Assembly: GCA_947258495.1 (NCBI GenBank)
Contig: CAMYIN010000042.1
Span: 1-50,959, forward strand
DNA: 50,959 nucleotides
Reading direction: 5' to 3'
Source: an uncultured Gammaproteobacteria bacterium
GTDB lineage: Bacteria > Pseudomonadota > Gammaproteobacteria > Arenicellales > JAANXG01
The notes under the pieces were generated by a model, which searched no databases, had not been told where the DNA came from, and saw only the letters and a list, made by a program, of their open reading frames with translations. Position 1 is the first letter of the stretch, and every line of letters begins with the position of its first letter. Both the position numbers and the translations under genes were made by a program. Below are positions 1 to 7,655 of the stretch, piece after piece.

Positions 1-1062
1 CAATACCACCTGACCCTGACCGTGTTTGCACCCCTCCCAGGCACGCGCAAGCAGTCCCAGCTCTTCCTGCCTGCCGACGAGCGGCAACCCACTGCCGACA
101 CGCCTGGCCTCACTGCGATTTTCTACGTCATCCTCGGCCAAGACTTGCCACAGCCGTACCGGCTCAGAGATGCCCTTGAGCTCGTGCGGACCCAAGTCCT
201 CATACTGGAACGAATCCCCCAGCAGCTGAACCGTCGCCGGCGCCACGACCACCTGATCGGGGTCGGCCACGCCCTGCAACCTGGCCGCCAGGTTCGGCAC
301 GTCTCCGACCACCGCCGCGTCCTCGCTAGCGCCCTCCCCCACAATATCTCCGATCACCACCGCTCCCGTCGCTACGCCAATCCGTACCGCCAAGTCGATC
401 TCGTATTGTTTACCGATCCCGGCGTTGAGGTCCGCCATAGACTGCGCTATCGCGAGGCCCGCCCTGACCGCGCGCTCGGCGTCCTCCTCGTGGGCCCTTG
501 GATAGCCGAAGTACACCAGCATGCCGTCGCCCATATGCTTCGCGATATGGCCCTCGTAGCGATCAACGACTTTGGCACACGCGTCCCGATACAGTCGCAG
601 AACTTCACGCAGGTCTTCCGGGTCCAGCCGTTCGGACATTGCCGTAGATCCCACCAGGTCGCAGAACATCACCGTAAGCTGGCGGCGTTCCGCCTCCGTG
701 TCCGATGGAGTCGTCGATGCGGTGTCGTTGGAGACCCGGAGTTGGGGACCGGATTGGACGGCGGCGTCGACCGCGTTGTTCTCGGACTCGGTGGAATTGA
801 CGGCAGCGAGGTTCTGGGACAATCCCGAGTGCGTTTGGGAAGAGACAGCATCAGACGAAACCGCTGACGGCTCCGTGCCCAGCCACACCAATACCTCACC
901 ATGGTCGTCGGCGGCGAGCCGCTGCCCGACGATCAGCTCATAGCGGAGGTCGTTGAGGGTGGCATCGTCAAGCCCGAGTTCACGCTTGAGCGTAGCGTAG
1001 GAAATACGCCCTTGTCTTTGCAACATCCATTTGACGACTGCCAGATTTTCGAAAAAGTCCAT
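1..1062 (-). CDS. Class III adenylate/guanylate cyclase fused to AAA ATPase (3' end outside window)
   Basis: The frame opens at an ATG at 1062 and stays open to the left edge, giving 354 codons with no stop, so the C-terminus lies outside. Residues 1-50 look like a small helical or winged-helix region (starts MDFFENLAVVKWML). Residues ~60-115 are a Ser/Thr-rich linker. The cyclase domain begins with ERRQLTVMFCDLVGSTAMS (first metal Asp) and continues with KHMGDGMLVYFGYP (second metal Asp). Near the edge LVGRQEEL opens an AAA/STAND-type ATPase domain. Such proteins usually run past 1000 residues, with TPR repeats at the end. The predicted role is cyclic nucleotide synthesis coupled to an ATPase/TPR sensor in the cytoplasm. 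The ligand and the cAMP versus cGMP choice cannot be told. The family call is firm. Confidence 0.88.
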   Translation of the reverse strand, partial: MDFFENLAVVKWMLQRQGRISYATLKRELGLDDATLNDLRYELIVGQRLAADDHGEVLVWLGTEPSAVSSDAVSSQTHSGLSQNLAAVNSTESENNAVDAAVQSGPQLRVSNDTASTTPSDTEAERRQLTVMFCDLVGSTAMSERLDPEDLREVLRLYRDACAKVVDRYEGHIAKHMGDGMLVYFGYPRAHEEDAERAVRAGLAIAQSMADLNAGIGKQYEIDLAVRIGVATGAVVIGDIVGEGASEDAAVVGDVPNLAARLQGVADPDQVVVAPATVQLLGDSFQYEDLGPHELKGISEPVRLWQVLAEDDVENRSEARRVGSGLPLVGRQEELGLLARAWEGCKHGQGQVVL

Positions 1063-1437
1063 ACTGTCTGCTCAACCGGATTACCGGCATACTCAGGCGT
1101 CGAACCGGAGTCAAATCGTCCTTCACACCTTATGGGCGATTCTACCACTTTCAATATAATCTTCGCTTCGCAGTCGTTTACCCTCCGTCACGCATGCAAC
1201 CTCTATAATTCTTACTAAACTACTATACATTTGAACGTTTAATGCAAGCGCATTATGAAGACAAAACGCGTCGATGCTTAGTCAGGCTATGAAACGACCC
1301 TATCGTCATCGACACTGCGCGCTATGGTGGCTCCCAGCCCGGTTGTGGGTTCATGCCTATCCCCCGCGATTCGATCGGCGTCCCGTTTAAGTAAGCTTGA
1401 GATTGGAAACGCGCTGGTAGAAAGAAAATTGGGCGAC
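1063..1437. other. Non-coding gap with no recognised feature
   Basis: This 375-base gap lies between the divergent cyclase and asparagine-synthetase-like genes. Part of it, around 1140-1260, is AT-rich and should carry both promoters, but I find no hexamer pair with good spacing. If the synthetase-like gene starts at the upstream ATG (1324), the gap shrinks by 114 bases. Confidence 0.4.
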
Positions 1438-3225
1438 ATGACCAGATCCGCTTCATGCCGCATTGGTATCCATTTCAGCAACCTGCCTTGCGCGCTTGAA
1501 CGGCCGCTGAAGCGGACTACGAAACATGTCGGTAAATGGCCAGTATCGAGCGACTGGCTAGGGGCCACGCTATATACACGCGGCGCGGATGAGATGGTGC
1601 ACCATCGCGATTCCCGCGGAATCGAGGTTCTGCTCGACGGCTACGTCTCAGACGTCGTCGGCATCTCCACCAGCGTGAGCTTTCCCGCCCGCGCCGCCGA
1701 CCTTGGGAACCTGTGGAGTTCGCACGGACGTCGGCTGCTTACTGCGCTGCGCGGCTCCTACGTCTGCCTCATCGTTGATCATGCGCGGCGCGAGGCTGTG
1801 CTGTTCAACGATCGCCAAGCTTCTCGCTCTCTGTATGTTCGATCGCTGGGCGAAAGCAAGCTTGCGATCGCGCCGAGCATTTACGCTTTGGCGGCTCTTG
1901 GCCCTCTTTCGATCGACCCTGAAGCGGTCTGCGAGTTCGCGCTCAGTCGATCCTTCTTCGATCGGCGCACGCTGTTTACAGAAATTTCCCGTTTCCCGAT
2001 GGGAAACTGCCTCACAGTGACTCCGTCGGCGACGAAATTGGAAACGTATTGGGATTCATTACAAGTTCCCATCGACGCATCCCCAGATCGACATGCATTG
2101 TTGAACTCGCTGCACGATCAGATCGCTACGGGGGTCCGTCGGGTCCTGAACGCCACCTCCAATCAAGTCCTTTTCCTGAGCGGCGGCATCGACTCGCGAA
2201 TCGTCCTCGGCACGCTGCGTGAACTGGGCGCCGATACCGTGCCGGTCGCCATCTACGGAGATTCCGACGATCCAGGGAGCGACATGGCAATCGCACGATC
2301 CATCTCCAACGCGCTGCATATTACCCGCCATGAGTTTCATATGGATGTTTCGGCGCCCGATTTCGTGAACTTCGCCGCGCCCTCCGCGCTGGCGTTCGAT
2401 GGATGCGCCGAAAGCATAGACTGCGCGCCACTGGTAGATTTTTATACCCAGCTTGCGCACGGATTCGAGACCTTTGTGAACGGTGATGTCAGGATTGGTG
2501 GAAAACCTTCCGTGCACGGCTACGAGGATGCACTACGGTCGACACATTTCCATCCCCTGTCCGCGGTTCCGGTTTTTGAGCGCGCCTGGCTCAAGCCGGA
2601 TGCCTTGATGCAGGTTGAATCGACGAGGCGGCTTATGCTCGAGGCCTGGGTCCGCGAGATACCTCACGACGGACCCGATCGTTTCAAAAATATACTCTAC
2701 CAACTGAACCGAGGGGGAAACTACACGAACGCGCTGGCTGCCGGAAAGCGCAGTTTCCTAGAGCAAGCCAGGCCACTTCTCGACGAAGATTTGACGGAAT
2801 TGCTCTTGCGGCTCCCACAAAGCTTGGCGACCGGCAAGATTCTTTTTCAAGAGTACCTGGCCCGATTCCATCCTGATCTCGCCAATTTTCCGTATGCGAC
2901 GCGATCGTCGATTCCAACCGCTGAGAAATTTCGATGGCTTCTACATCGGAGCGATGAATTTGCCGGTTTCGTGCATCGCAACCTCGTTGAGACCATGGAG
3001 CAGGAACTGGAGCAAATACTCGACAAGTCTGAGATCGCCCGCTTCATTTCCGCGATCAATCGGGAAGGCACGATTGCCGCTTTCTATTATCGATGGTTTC
3101 ATCGCTTGCCCGGAGGTTGGCGTTTCATGAAACAAGCGCCATCGCCGCACCTCAACCCAGTCGCGGTGTTGCTGCGCCTTCTGCAATTGAATCTCTTTCT
3201 GCGCCGGCTCGCGGGCGATTCGTGA
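1438..3225 (+). CDS. Asparagine-synthetase-like protein (AsnB family, degenerate glutaminase half)
   Basis: The product is ~595 residues from the ATG at 1438. An in-frame ATG at 1324 would add 38 residues that do not look like the family. Neither start has a strong ribosome site. The N-terminal half resembles a class II glutaminase fold (NDRQASRSLYV matches the family's DRxGxxPLY segment) but has no Cys at position 2. The C-terminal half is an asparagine synthase domain with the ATP-pyrophosphatase loop LSGGIDSR at ~250. Family members amidate aspartate or modify peptides and surface glycans. Without the Cys, ammonia or another amine is the likelier donor. No glycan or peptide-maturation genes sit beside it, so the substrate is unknown. 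It is convergent with yceH, 62 bp away. Confidence 0.8.
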   Translation: MTRSASCRIGIHFSNLPCALERPLKRTTKHVGKWPVSSDWLGATLYTRGADEMVHHRDSRGIEVLLDGYVSDVVGISTSVSFPARAADLGNLWSSHGRRLLTALRGSYVCLIVDHARREAVLFNDRQASRSLYVRSLGESKLAIAPSIYALAALGPLSIDPEAVCEFALSRSFFDRRTLFTEISRFPMGNCLTVTPSATKLETYWDSLQVPIDASPDRHALLNSLHDQIATGVRRVLNATSNQVLFLSGGIDSRIVLGTLRELGADTVPVAIYGDSDDPGSDMAIARSISNALHITRHEFHMDVSAPDFVNFAAPSALAFDGCAESIDCAPLVDFYTQLAHGFETFVNGDVRIGGKPSVHGYEDALRSTHFHPLSAVPVFERAWLKPDALMQVESTRRLMLEAWVREIPHDGPDRFKNILYQLNRGGNYTNALAAGKRSFLEQARPLLDEDLTELLLRLPQSLATGKILFQEYLARFHPDLANFPYATRSSIPTAEKFRWLLHRSDEFAGFVHRNLVETMEQELEQILDKSEIARFISAINREGTIAAFYYRWFHRLPGGWRFMKQAPSPHLNPVAVLLRLLQLNLFLRRLAGDS

Positions 3226-3287
3226 CTCCGGCAACTTCCAGGAACGTGCCCCCCAGCACCGCACAGGACCAACCACGGAGACCGCGG

Positions 3288-3947
3288 CTAGAGTAACGTC
3301 TGCAATTTCTCCCTCAGTTGGGCGACCTCCGCCTCCAATTGACCGACCCGGTGCTCCAGTTCGGATACGCGAACGCGCTCAGAACTCGAAGCACTCCTCG
3401 CCGCCGTGGCTTGGACAGCGTGGGCGTCGACGTCGATGGGACCGGACAAGAGGTGCACGTATTCGGAGTCCTTGCGCCCCGGCGTGCGCGGTAGTTTCAC
3501 CACCAGCGGATCGCCGTCGCGCTCCATAAGGGTGGTGAGTGCCGCCACGACGGCCGCATTGTCGACGAAGGTGTGCAGCCGTCCGCTGTGCGCCCTCAGT
3601 TCTCCGGGTGTCTGAGGTCCGCGCAGAAGCAGTAAACAGACAATCGCAAACTGCGCAGGATCGAATTGATAATCGCTGAAAGTGGTGTTGCACAAGCGCT
3701 GCTTGTATTTTTCCACCCCGCTCTTGAAATTCTCCTCCACCTGAACGAGATTTTTCGCCGCCAGATCCCGGGCGGTGCGCTGCACCACGCCCTGCTCCAA
3801 GGACATCACCGGACTACGTCCGGATTTCTGGTTACAGGCATTGGTCAGGGCGTTCGCGGTCAGCGGATAGTTGTCCGGCGTGACGACGGATTTCTCCATC
3901 AGGCAACCGATCACCCGGGCTTCGTTGTCGGTCAGGTTCACCTGCAT
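3288..3947 (-). CDS. yceH: YceH family protein (DUF480, winged helix)
   Basis: The product is 219 residues, normal for the family. It opens with LTDNEARVIGCLMEKSVVTP and NYPLTANALTNACNQKSGR, the hallmark start of YceH/DUF480. Two winged-helix units are predicted (~1-80 and ~90-170). A C-terminal heptad-like helix (~190-219, with VSELEHRVGQLEAEVAQL) suggests dimerisation through a coiled coil. The protein is presumably cytoplasmic. Its biochemical role is unestablished and a DNA-binding function is only implied by the fold. The acylase gene ends 87 bp upstream on the same strand, so the two could be co-transcribed. The family call is secure. Confidence 0.92.
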   Translation of the reverse strand: MQVNLTDNEARVIGCLMEKSVVTPDNYPLTANALTNACNQKSGRSPVMSLEQGVVQRTARDLAAKNLVQVEENFKSGVEKYKQRLCNTTFSDYQFDPAQFAIVCLLLLRGPQTPGELRAHSGRLHTFVDNAAVVAALTTLMERDGDPLVVKLPRTPGRKDSEYVHLLSGPIDVDAHAVQATAARSASSSERVRVSELEHRVGQLEAEVAQLREKLQTLL

Positions 3948-4034
3948 GGGCGGGCTGTCATGAAAATCATCGGCTTCGACCTTGTCCGGCGGCCGCTGTC
4001 GTATATGGCAGAAACACTCCTATGTACAACATGC

Positions 4035-5999
4035 TCAACGTGCTCGCTTCGCGACTTTCTTGTTTCGCGCAGGAACAAACGTCGTCAAGGTCTCCGCGCG
4101 CTCCTTGATCTCATTATTGCGAGTCAACAAGGGGATGGCGTCGTTCGTGAGCCAGAGTCGCAGCAGCTGGTCCGCGTAGTGCGGGGTACCCGGCACGCCG
4201 CTGGTACCCCCCGGCCAGGCAGATCGCGCCTGCACACGGGGAGGTGTGGCTTCCGCGACGAAGCGGTGCACCGGCCCGCGGTCGAACATGAACGCGTTCG
4301 CGTCAGCGGCGCGGGCGTCGTGGCGGGAGGCGTCTACGGTCTCGAAGCCGCCGTCGACGGGAATGCCCATCAAACCTTCGAGCGGCGGTGGTAAAGCACC
4401 GCCCGCCGGCGGGACATTGAACGGGCCGCCCAACGGGTGTGCGAACACGATGCGGTGCAGTCTGCCCCAGCGATAATCGGTTTGATCGGTCGAGCCGCCG
4501 AACGCCGCTGCAAAGGCGTCGCCCGCCAGCAGGTCCAGGGCGTCGACGAGGCTTTTCAGGACCATGATGTCCCGCCGATGTGCCGGCTCGCTCACCCCGG
4601 GAACGTTGAAGAAGCTGAGACCGGACATACCGACTCCCTGGTTGGCGTCGAAGTTGTCCAGCAGGTTGCGGAGCGCCTTCATCGCCTCGCGATTCCCCGG
4701 CACCGGCAGCTCAATCGGAAACGGTATGATTTCTTCGATCCCTTTCAAGGTCGCATCGATGGTGTTGCTGATGAATTGCCCTCGCCAGACGCCGTAGATC
4801 GTTGCGGCCACGCTGGCGGCGATCTCCGCCCCGCTCGGCGGGGCGAGCACGCCGTCGATATCGCTGGCGTCGTAGCCTTGGTCGATGCCGGTGGGCGCGG
4901 TGTAGTCCCAGGATGCCAGCCGTGCCACCGCCTCGGCCGCCAACGCGGCCAGCGTCGGGGACGTGCCGTCCGCACCCGCGTTGGCGAACGCGCCGCTGAT
5001 GAACGGTACGAACACCTGGGCATCCCCGAGGACGACATCCGCCTGGATCTCCTGCATTTCGGCAAACGAGATCTTGCGATCTCCGGTCGCCAGCTTTTCC
5101 TCAACGAGCGCCGTGATGCGCCCCGCCCGGATACCGATATCGAACGCGGGATTGAGGTAGAAAATGCCCCCGCCGGGCCGCAACCGGTTGAGGGCGTCGT
5201 TGTCCAGGCTGAGGCCCAACGGGTCGTTGTTGGCGTTGACGAACCAGCCCGCGGGCGGATTGACGATCTGCGGCATCTCGGTGAATGGCAGAATCTCGAA
5301 CGGAACGGCCTGCAGCGCGGCGGGCGCTTTCGATGCATCCGCGACCGTCGTCGCGGGATCGAACGGCGCGGACCGGAACAGATCCTCGAAGAACAGGGCA
5401 TCGCCGTCGAAACCGGCGATGTCGCCCACGATCCGATACGTCTCCAGATCGACGGTACGCTGGATATCGCCGAGGTCGAACGACAGGCCGAAGGCGATCA
5501 GTTTGGCGACAGCCACGCTGTCGAGCGCCGTCCAGGGCGCAAACTGCGTGAGTTCCAGCGCCGCATATTCGGGAGGCAGAGAATGCCGGGCCACGTAAGC
5601 GTTGACGCCCGCCGCGTACGCCGTAAGTGCCCCGCGGGTGCGAGCCGACAATACCTGCATGGAACGCTGCGCCGCGCGCCGAAGCCCGATCGTCCGCAAC
5701 TCGACGTCGCTGGGCAGAGCCGCCGGACCGAGCAGCTCCGCAAGGGTCCCGCTGCCGCGTCGGCGCGACACGTCCATCTGGAACAACCGGTCCTGCGCGT
5801 GCACGAATCCCTGCGGAAAAAACAGATCGTGTTCGTTATTGGCGCGCACGTGCGCGATTCCATGTACATCCCGCGTTATCGATGCGGCGGCCTTCAGGCC
5901 GGGGAGTTTCGTAGGCGCACCAGCGCTAAGGCCTTTGCCGGCGGCGAGTGAAGGGATCAACAGGAACGCCGTCAGACAGCAACTTAACTTCGTTTTCAT
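4035..5999 (-). CDS. Penicillin-acylase family protein, apparently lacking the catalytic Ser segment
   Basis: The product is 654 residues. The ATG at 5999 is preferred because GGGGAGGATATA precedes it and a Sec signal peptide follows (MKTKLSCCLTAFLLIPSLAAG). Family signatures are clear. The alpha-chain part has the start ITRDVHGIAHVRANNEHDLF, then FVHAQDRLFQMD, then RRRGSGTLAELLGP. A late beta-chain part has NPPAGWFVNANNDPLG, then RAGRI and LQ.D-like EIQADVVLGDAQ, and a GTSGVPGTPHYADQ C-terminus. The roughly 200-250 residue section that normally carries the N-terminal nucleophile (SNxW) and HGP motif is not visible. The alpha part runs straight into the late beta part near residue 230. It would be a periplasmic or secreted protein of the acyl-homoserine-lactone/beta-lactam acylase superfamily. 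Catalytic activity is doubtful. Confidence 0.8.
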   Translation of the reverse strand: MKTKLSCCLTAFLLIPSLAAGKGLSAGAPTKLPGLKAAASITRDVHGIAHVRANNEHDLFFPQGFVHAQDRLFQMDVSRRRGSGTLAELLGPAALPSDVELRTIGLRRAAQRSMQVLSARTRGALTAYAAGVNAYVARHSLPPEYAALELTQFAPWTALDSVAVAKLIAFGLSFDLGDIQRTVDLETYRIVGDIAGFDGDALFFEDLFRSAPFDPATTVADASKAPAALQAVPFEILPFTEMPQIVNPPAGWFVNANNDPLGLSLDNDALNRLRPGGGIFYLNPAFDIGIRAGRITALVEEKLATGDRKISFAEMQEIQADVVLGDAQVFVPFISGAFANAGADGTSPTLAALAAEAVARLASWDYTAPTGIDQGYDASDIDGVLAPPSGAEIAASVAATIYGVWRGQFISNTIDATLKGIEEIIPFPIELPVPGNREAMKALRNLLDNFDANQGVGMSGLSFFNVPGVSEPAHRRDIMVLKSLVDALDLLAGDAFAAAFGGSTDQTDYRWGRLHRIVFAHPLGGPFNVPPAGGALPPPLEGLMGIPVDGGFETVDASRHDARAADANAFMFDRGPVHRFVAEATPPRVQARSAWPGGTSGVPGTPHYADQLLRLWLTNDAIPLLTRNNEIKERAETLTTFVPARNKKVAKRAR

Positions 6000-6458
6000 T
6001 ATATCCTCCCCGCTTGCTGGCACCGTTCTCCACGCACCTGCCTGGGAACGCCTTGGGACACGTTCTCGGTCCCTGGCGTTCACGCGCTGAAACAGTAGAA
6101 AACGATGATAACGTTTTTCGCCCCGGCCTTCATCCGGCTCGCGCAAAGCCGCTGACGCACGACAGTCAAGTATGTCAAACTGCGCGTTTCGCCCGGTGCG
6201 TATTCAGATCCCAAAACAATCGACGTGACGACGTAACACCTAGTGCAAAACCGCTCCGGTTTGTCCGAACCCCGGCGCATCACGCCCGCATGGGCGCGAT
6301 CCAGACCGGTTCCGGCGGCAGCGGTTCATGTCCCGGAATTTCTGATAACCTTGGGCGCACATCTCGGAAGCGACGCGGTGGATTCTCGGTCGCGCTCCAC
6401 ACCGCGCGTATGCGATTTTTTAATACCTGTGAGATATTCGCTAACAATTGAGGCCGGA
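6000..6458. other. Intergenic region between divergent genes, with an imperfect palindrome
   Basis: This gap of about 430-460 bases separates the divergent acylase and unknown exported protein genes. It must hold both promoters, but I cannot assign -35/-10 pairs with confidence. The one structured element is a 22-base imperfect palindrome at 6279-6300 (ATCACGCCC and GGGCGCGAT arms). Confidence 0.4.
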
Positions 6459-7073
6459 TTGCGCAAGCCGCCCCGCCGATCTCCTCCGGGTCGGCAGCGC
6501 ATCCTCGCCCGTGTCCTGTTCATCGGCGTGATTTCGTGTCCATTACAGGCGGATGAGTTGGATCCCGTAAATCCGGCGGAGGGCGTGCGCACCTGGCGCT
6601 GGGCGGGAGACGGCGTCAGCCTGCGCCTGACTCAGATCCTCCCCGACCAGGTGCGCGGGTTCTATCAAGCGCGGGGATTTACCGCCGCGGACGCGGAATC
6701 GATCGCGCAGGTATGCGTGTTTCAGACGGTGATGCGAAATGAATCTGTTCCAGGTCTGGTCGAAATAGATCTCAAGCACTGGTGGATCGCGCTCGATGGC
6801 GGCAAAGTTGGCCTCAAGATCGAGAAACAGTGGCAAACGGAATGGGAGCGTCGCCGGGTCTCTCCACCCGCCCGGCTCGCGTTTCGATGGGCGTTATTCC
6901 CCACCGTGCAGGCGTTTGCAGCGGGTGATTGGAATATGGGCATGACCACCTTCGCCCTGCCGCCTTCCACGGTGTTCGATCTGCACTTCAATTGGCGCGT
7001 CGGCGCGCAAGAATACGAGTCGGTAGTGCGCGGCGTCGCCTGCCCGGCCGAGGCCACGGGAGACGCATCATGA
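6459..7073 (+). CDS. Exported protein of unknown function, translationally coupled to tlpA
   Basis: I do not recognise the family. The start is uncertain. TTG at 6459 has GAGG five bases upstream and gives 204 residues; GTG at 6429 gives 214. The N-terminus has a basic region followed by ILARVLFIGVISCPLQA, a Sec signal. VISC also fits a lipobox, so a lipoprotein is possible. The mature part has two cysteines outside the signal, in AQVCVFQT and near the end in RGVACPAE. It is rich in Trp and beta-prone segments. The stop overlaps the start of the TlpA gene as ATGA. That coupling suggests a periplasmic client or partner of the thioredoxin, possibly through a disulfide between its two cysteines. 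Confidence 0.75.
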   Translation: MRKPPRRSPPGRQRILARVLFIGVISCPLQADELDPVNPAEGVRTWRWAGDGVSLRLTQILPDQVRGFYQARGFTAADAESIAQVCVFQTVMRNESVPGLVEIDLKHWWIALDGGKVGLKIEKQWQTEWERRRVSPPARLAFRWALFPTVQAFAAGDWNMGMTTFALPPSTVFDLHFNWRVGAQEYESVVRGVACPAEATGDAS

Positions 7074-7606
7074 GGCACCAGGTCCGGTTTTGGTCGCAAG
7101 GTATTGCAGGGGTAGTGCTGCTTCTGGTTCTCAGCACCGTGCACGCGGAGTCGGCTCAGACCCTGCTACCGATTCCCGAGCGGCCGATGGCGCCGGAGTT
7201 CGTTCTCGTCGACGCCGACGGCAAGCAGCACCGGCTGAGTGACTACCGCGGAAACGTCGTCGCCATCAATTTCTGGGCGACCTGGTGTCCCCCCTGCCTG
7301 CGCGAAATGCCTTCGATGCAGCGATTGTGGGACCGCTGGAAGAACAAGAACTTCGTCATTCTCGCGATCGACGTCGGCGAGGACGATGAAACCGTGTTCC
7401 GTTTCACCATCGAGCTCGACACGCCGCTCGAGTTTCCCCTGCTGCTGGATCGGGAAGGAAAGGTCGTCGCCCAGTGGCCGGTGCTGGGCCTGCCGACCAC
7501 GTTCATACTCGATAAGCAGGGTCGAGTCGTCTACCGCGCTGTCGGTGGGCGCGAGTGGGACCAGGCGGAATTCTACGGGCCGATCGAATCGTTGCTGCTC
7601 GAATAG
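7070..7606 (+). CDS. TlpA-type periplasmic thioredoxin (thiol-disulfide oxidoreductase)
   Basis: The product is 178 residues. The ATG at 7070 overlaps the upstream stop (ATGA), and a signal/anchor segment GIAGVVLLLVLSTVHAES follows. The thioredoxin fold begins with APEFVLVDADGKQHRLSDYRG. The active site WCPPC is at ~71-75 in NFWATWCPPCLREMP, and the cis-Pro is in LGLPTTFILD. This is the AhpC/TSA-Redoxin TlpA/ResA group, which reduces periplasmic disulfides, often in cytochrome c or copper-protein maturation. No cytochrome-maturation gene lies nearby. The overlapping exported protein is the obvious candidate substrate. Family assignment is firm and the client is inferred. Confidence 0.9.
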   Translation: MRHQVRFWSQGIAGVVLLLVLSTVHAESAQTLLPIPERPMAPEFVLVDADGKQHRLSDYRGNVVAINFWATWCPPCLREMPSMQRLWDRWKNKNFVILAIDVGEDDETVFRFTIELDTPLEFPLLLDREGKVVAQWPVLGLPTTFILDKQGRVVYRAVGGREWDQAEFYGPIESLLLE

Positions 7607-7655
7607 CCGGCATCGCTGTCGTCGATCGTCACCACGGTCCGGATATCGTTCGCTC

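Noticed and set aside
4437-5951. A 504-codon open frame on the plus strand, antisense to the acylase
   Set aside because: The composition is Arg/Gly-rich with no motif, while the minus strand encodes a recognisable family with a signal peptide. This is a shadow of GC-rich coding DNA.
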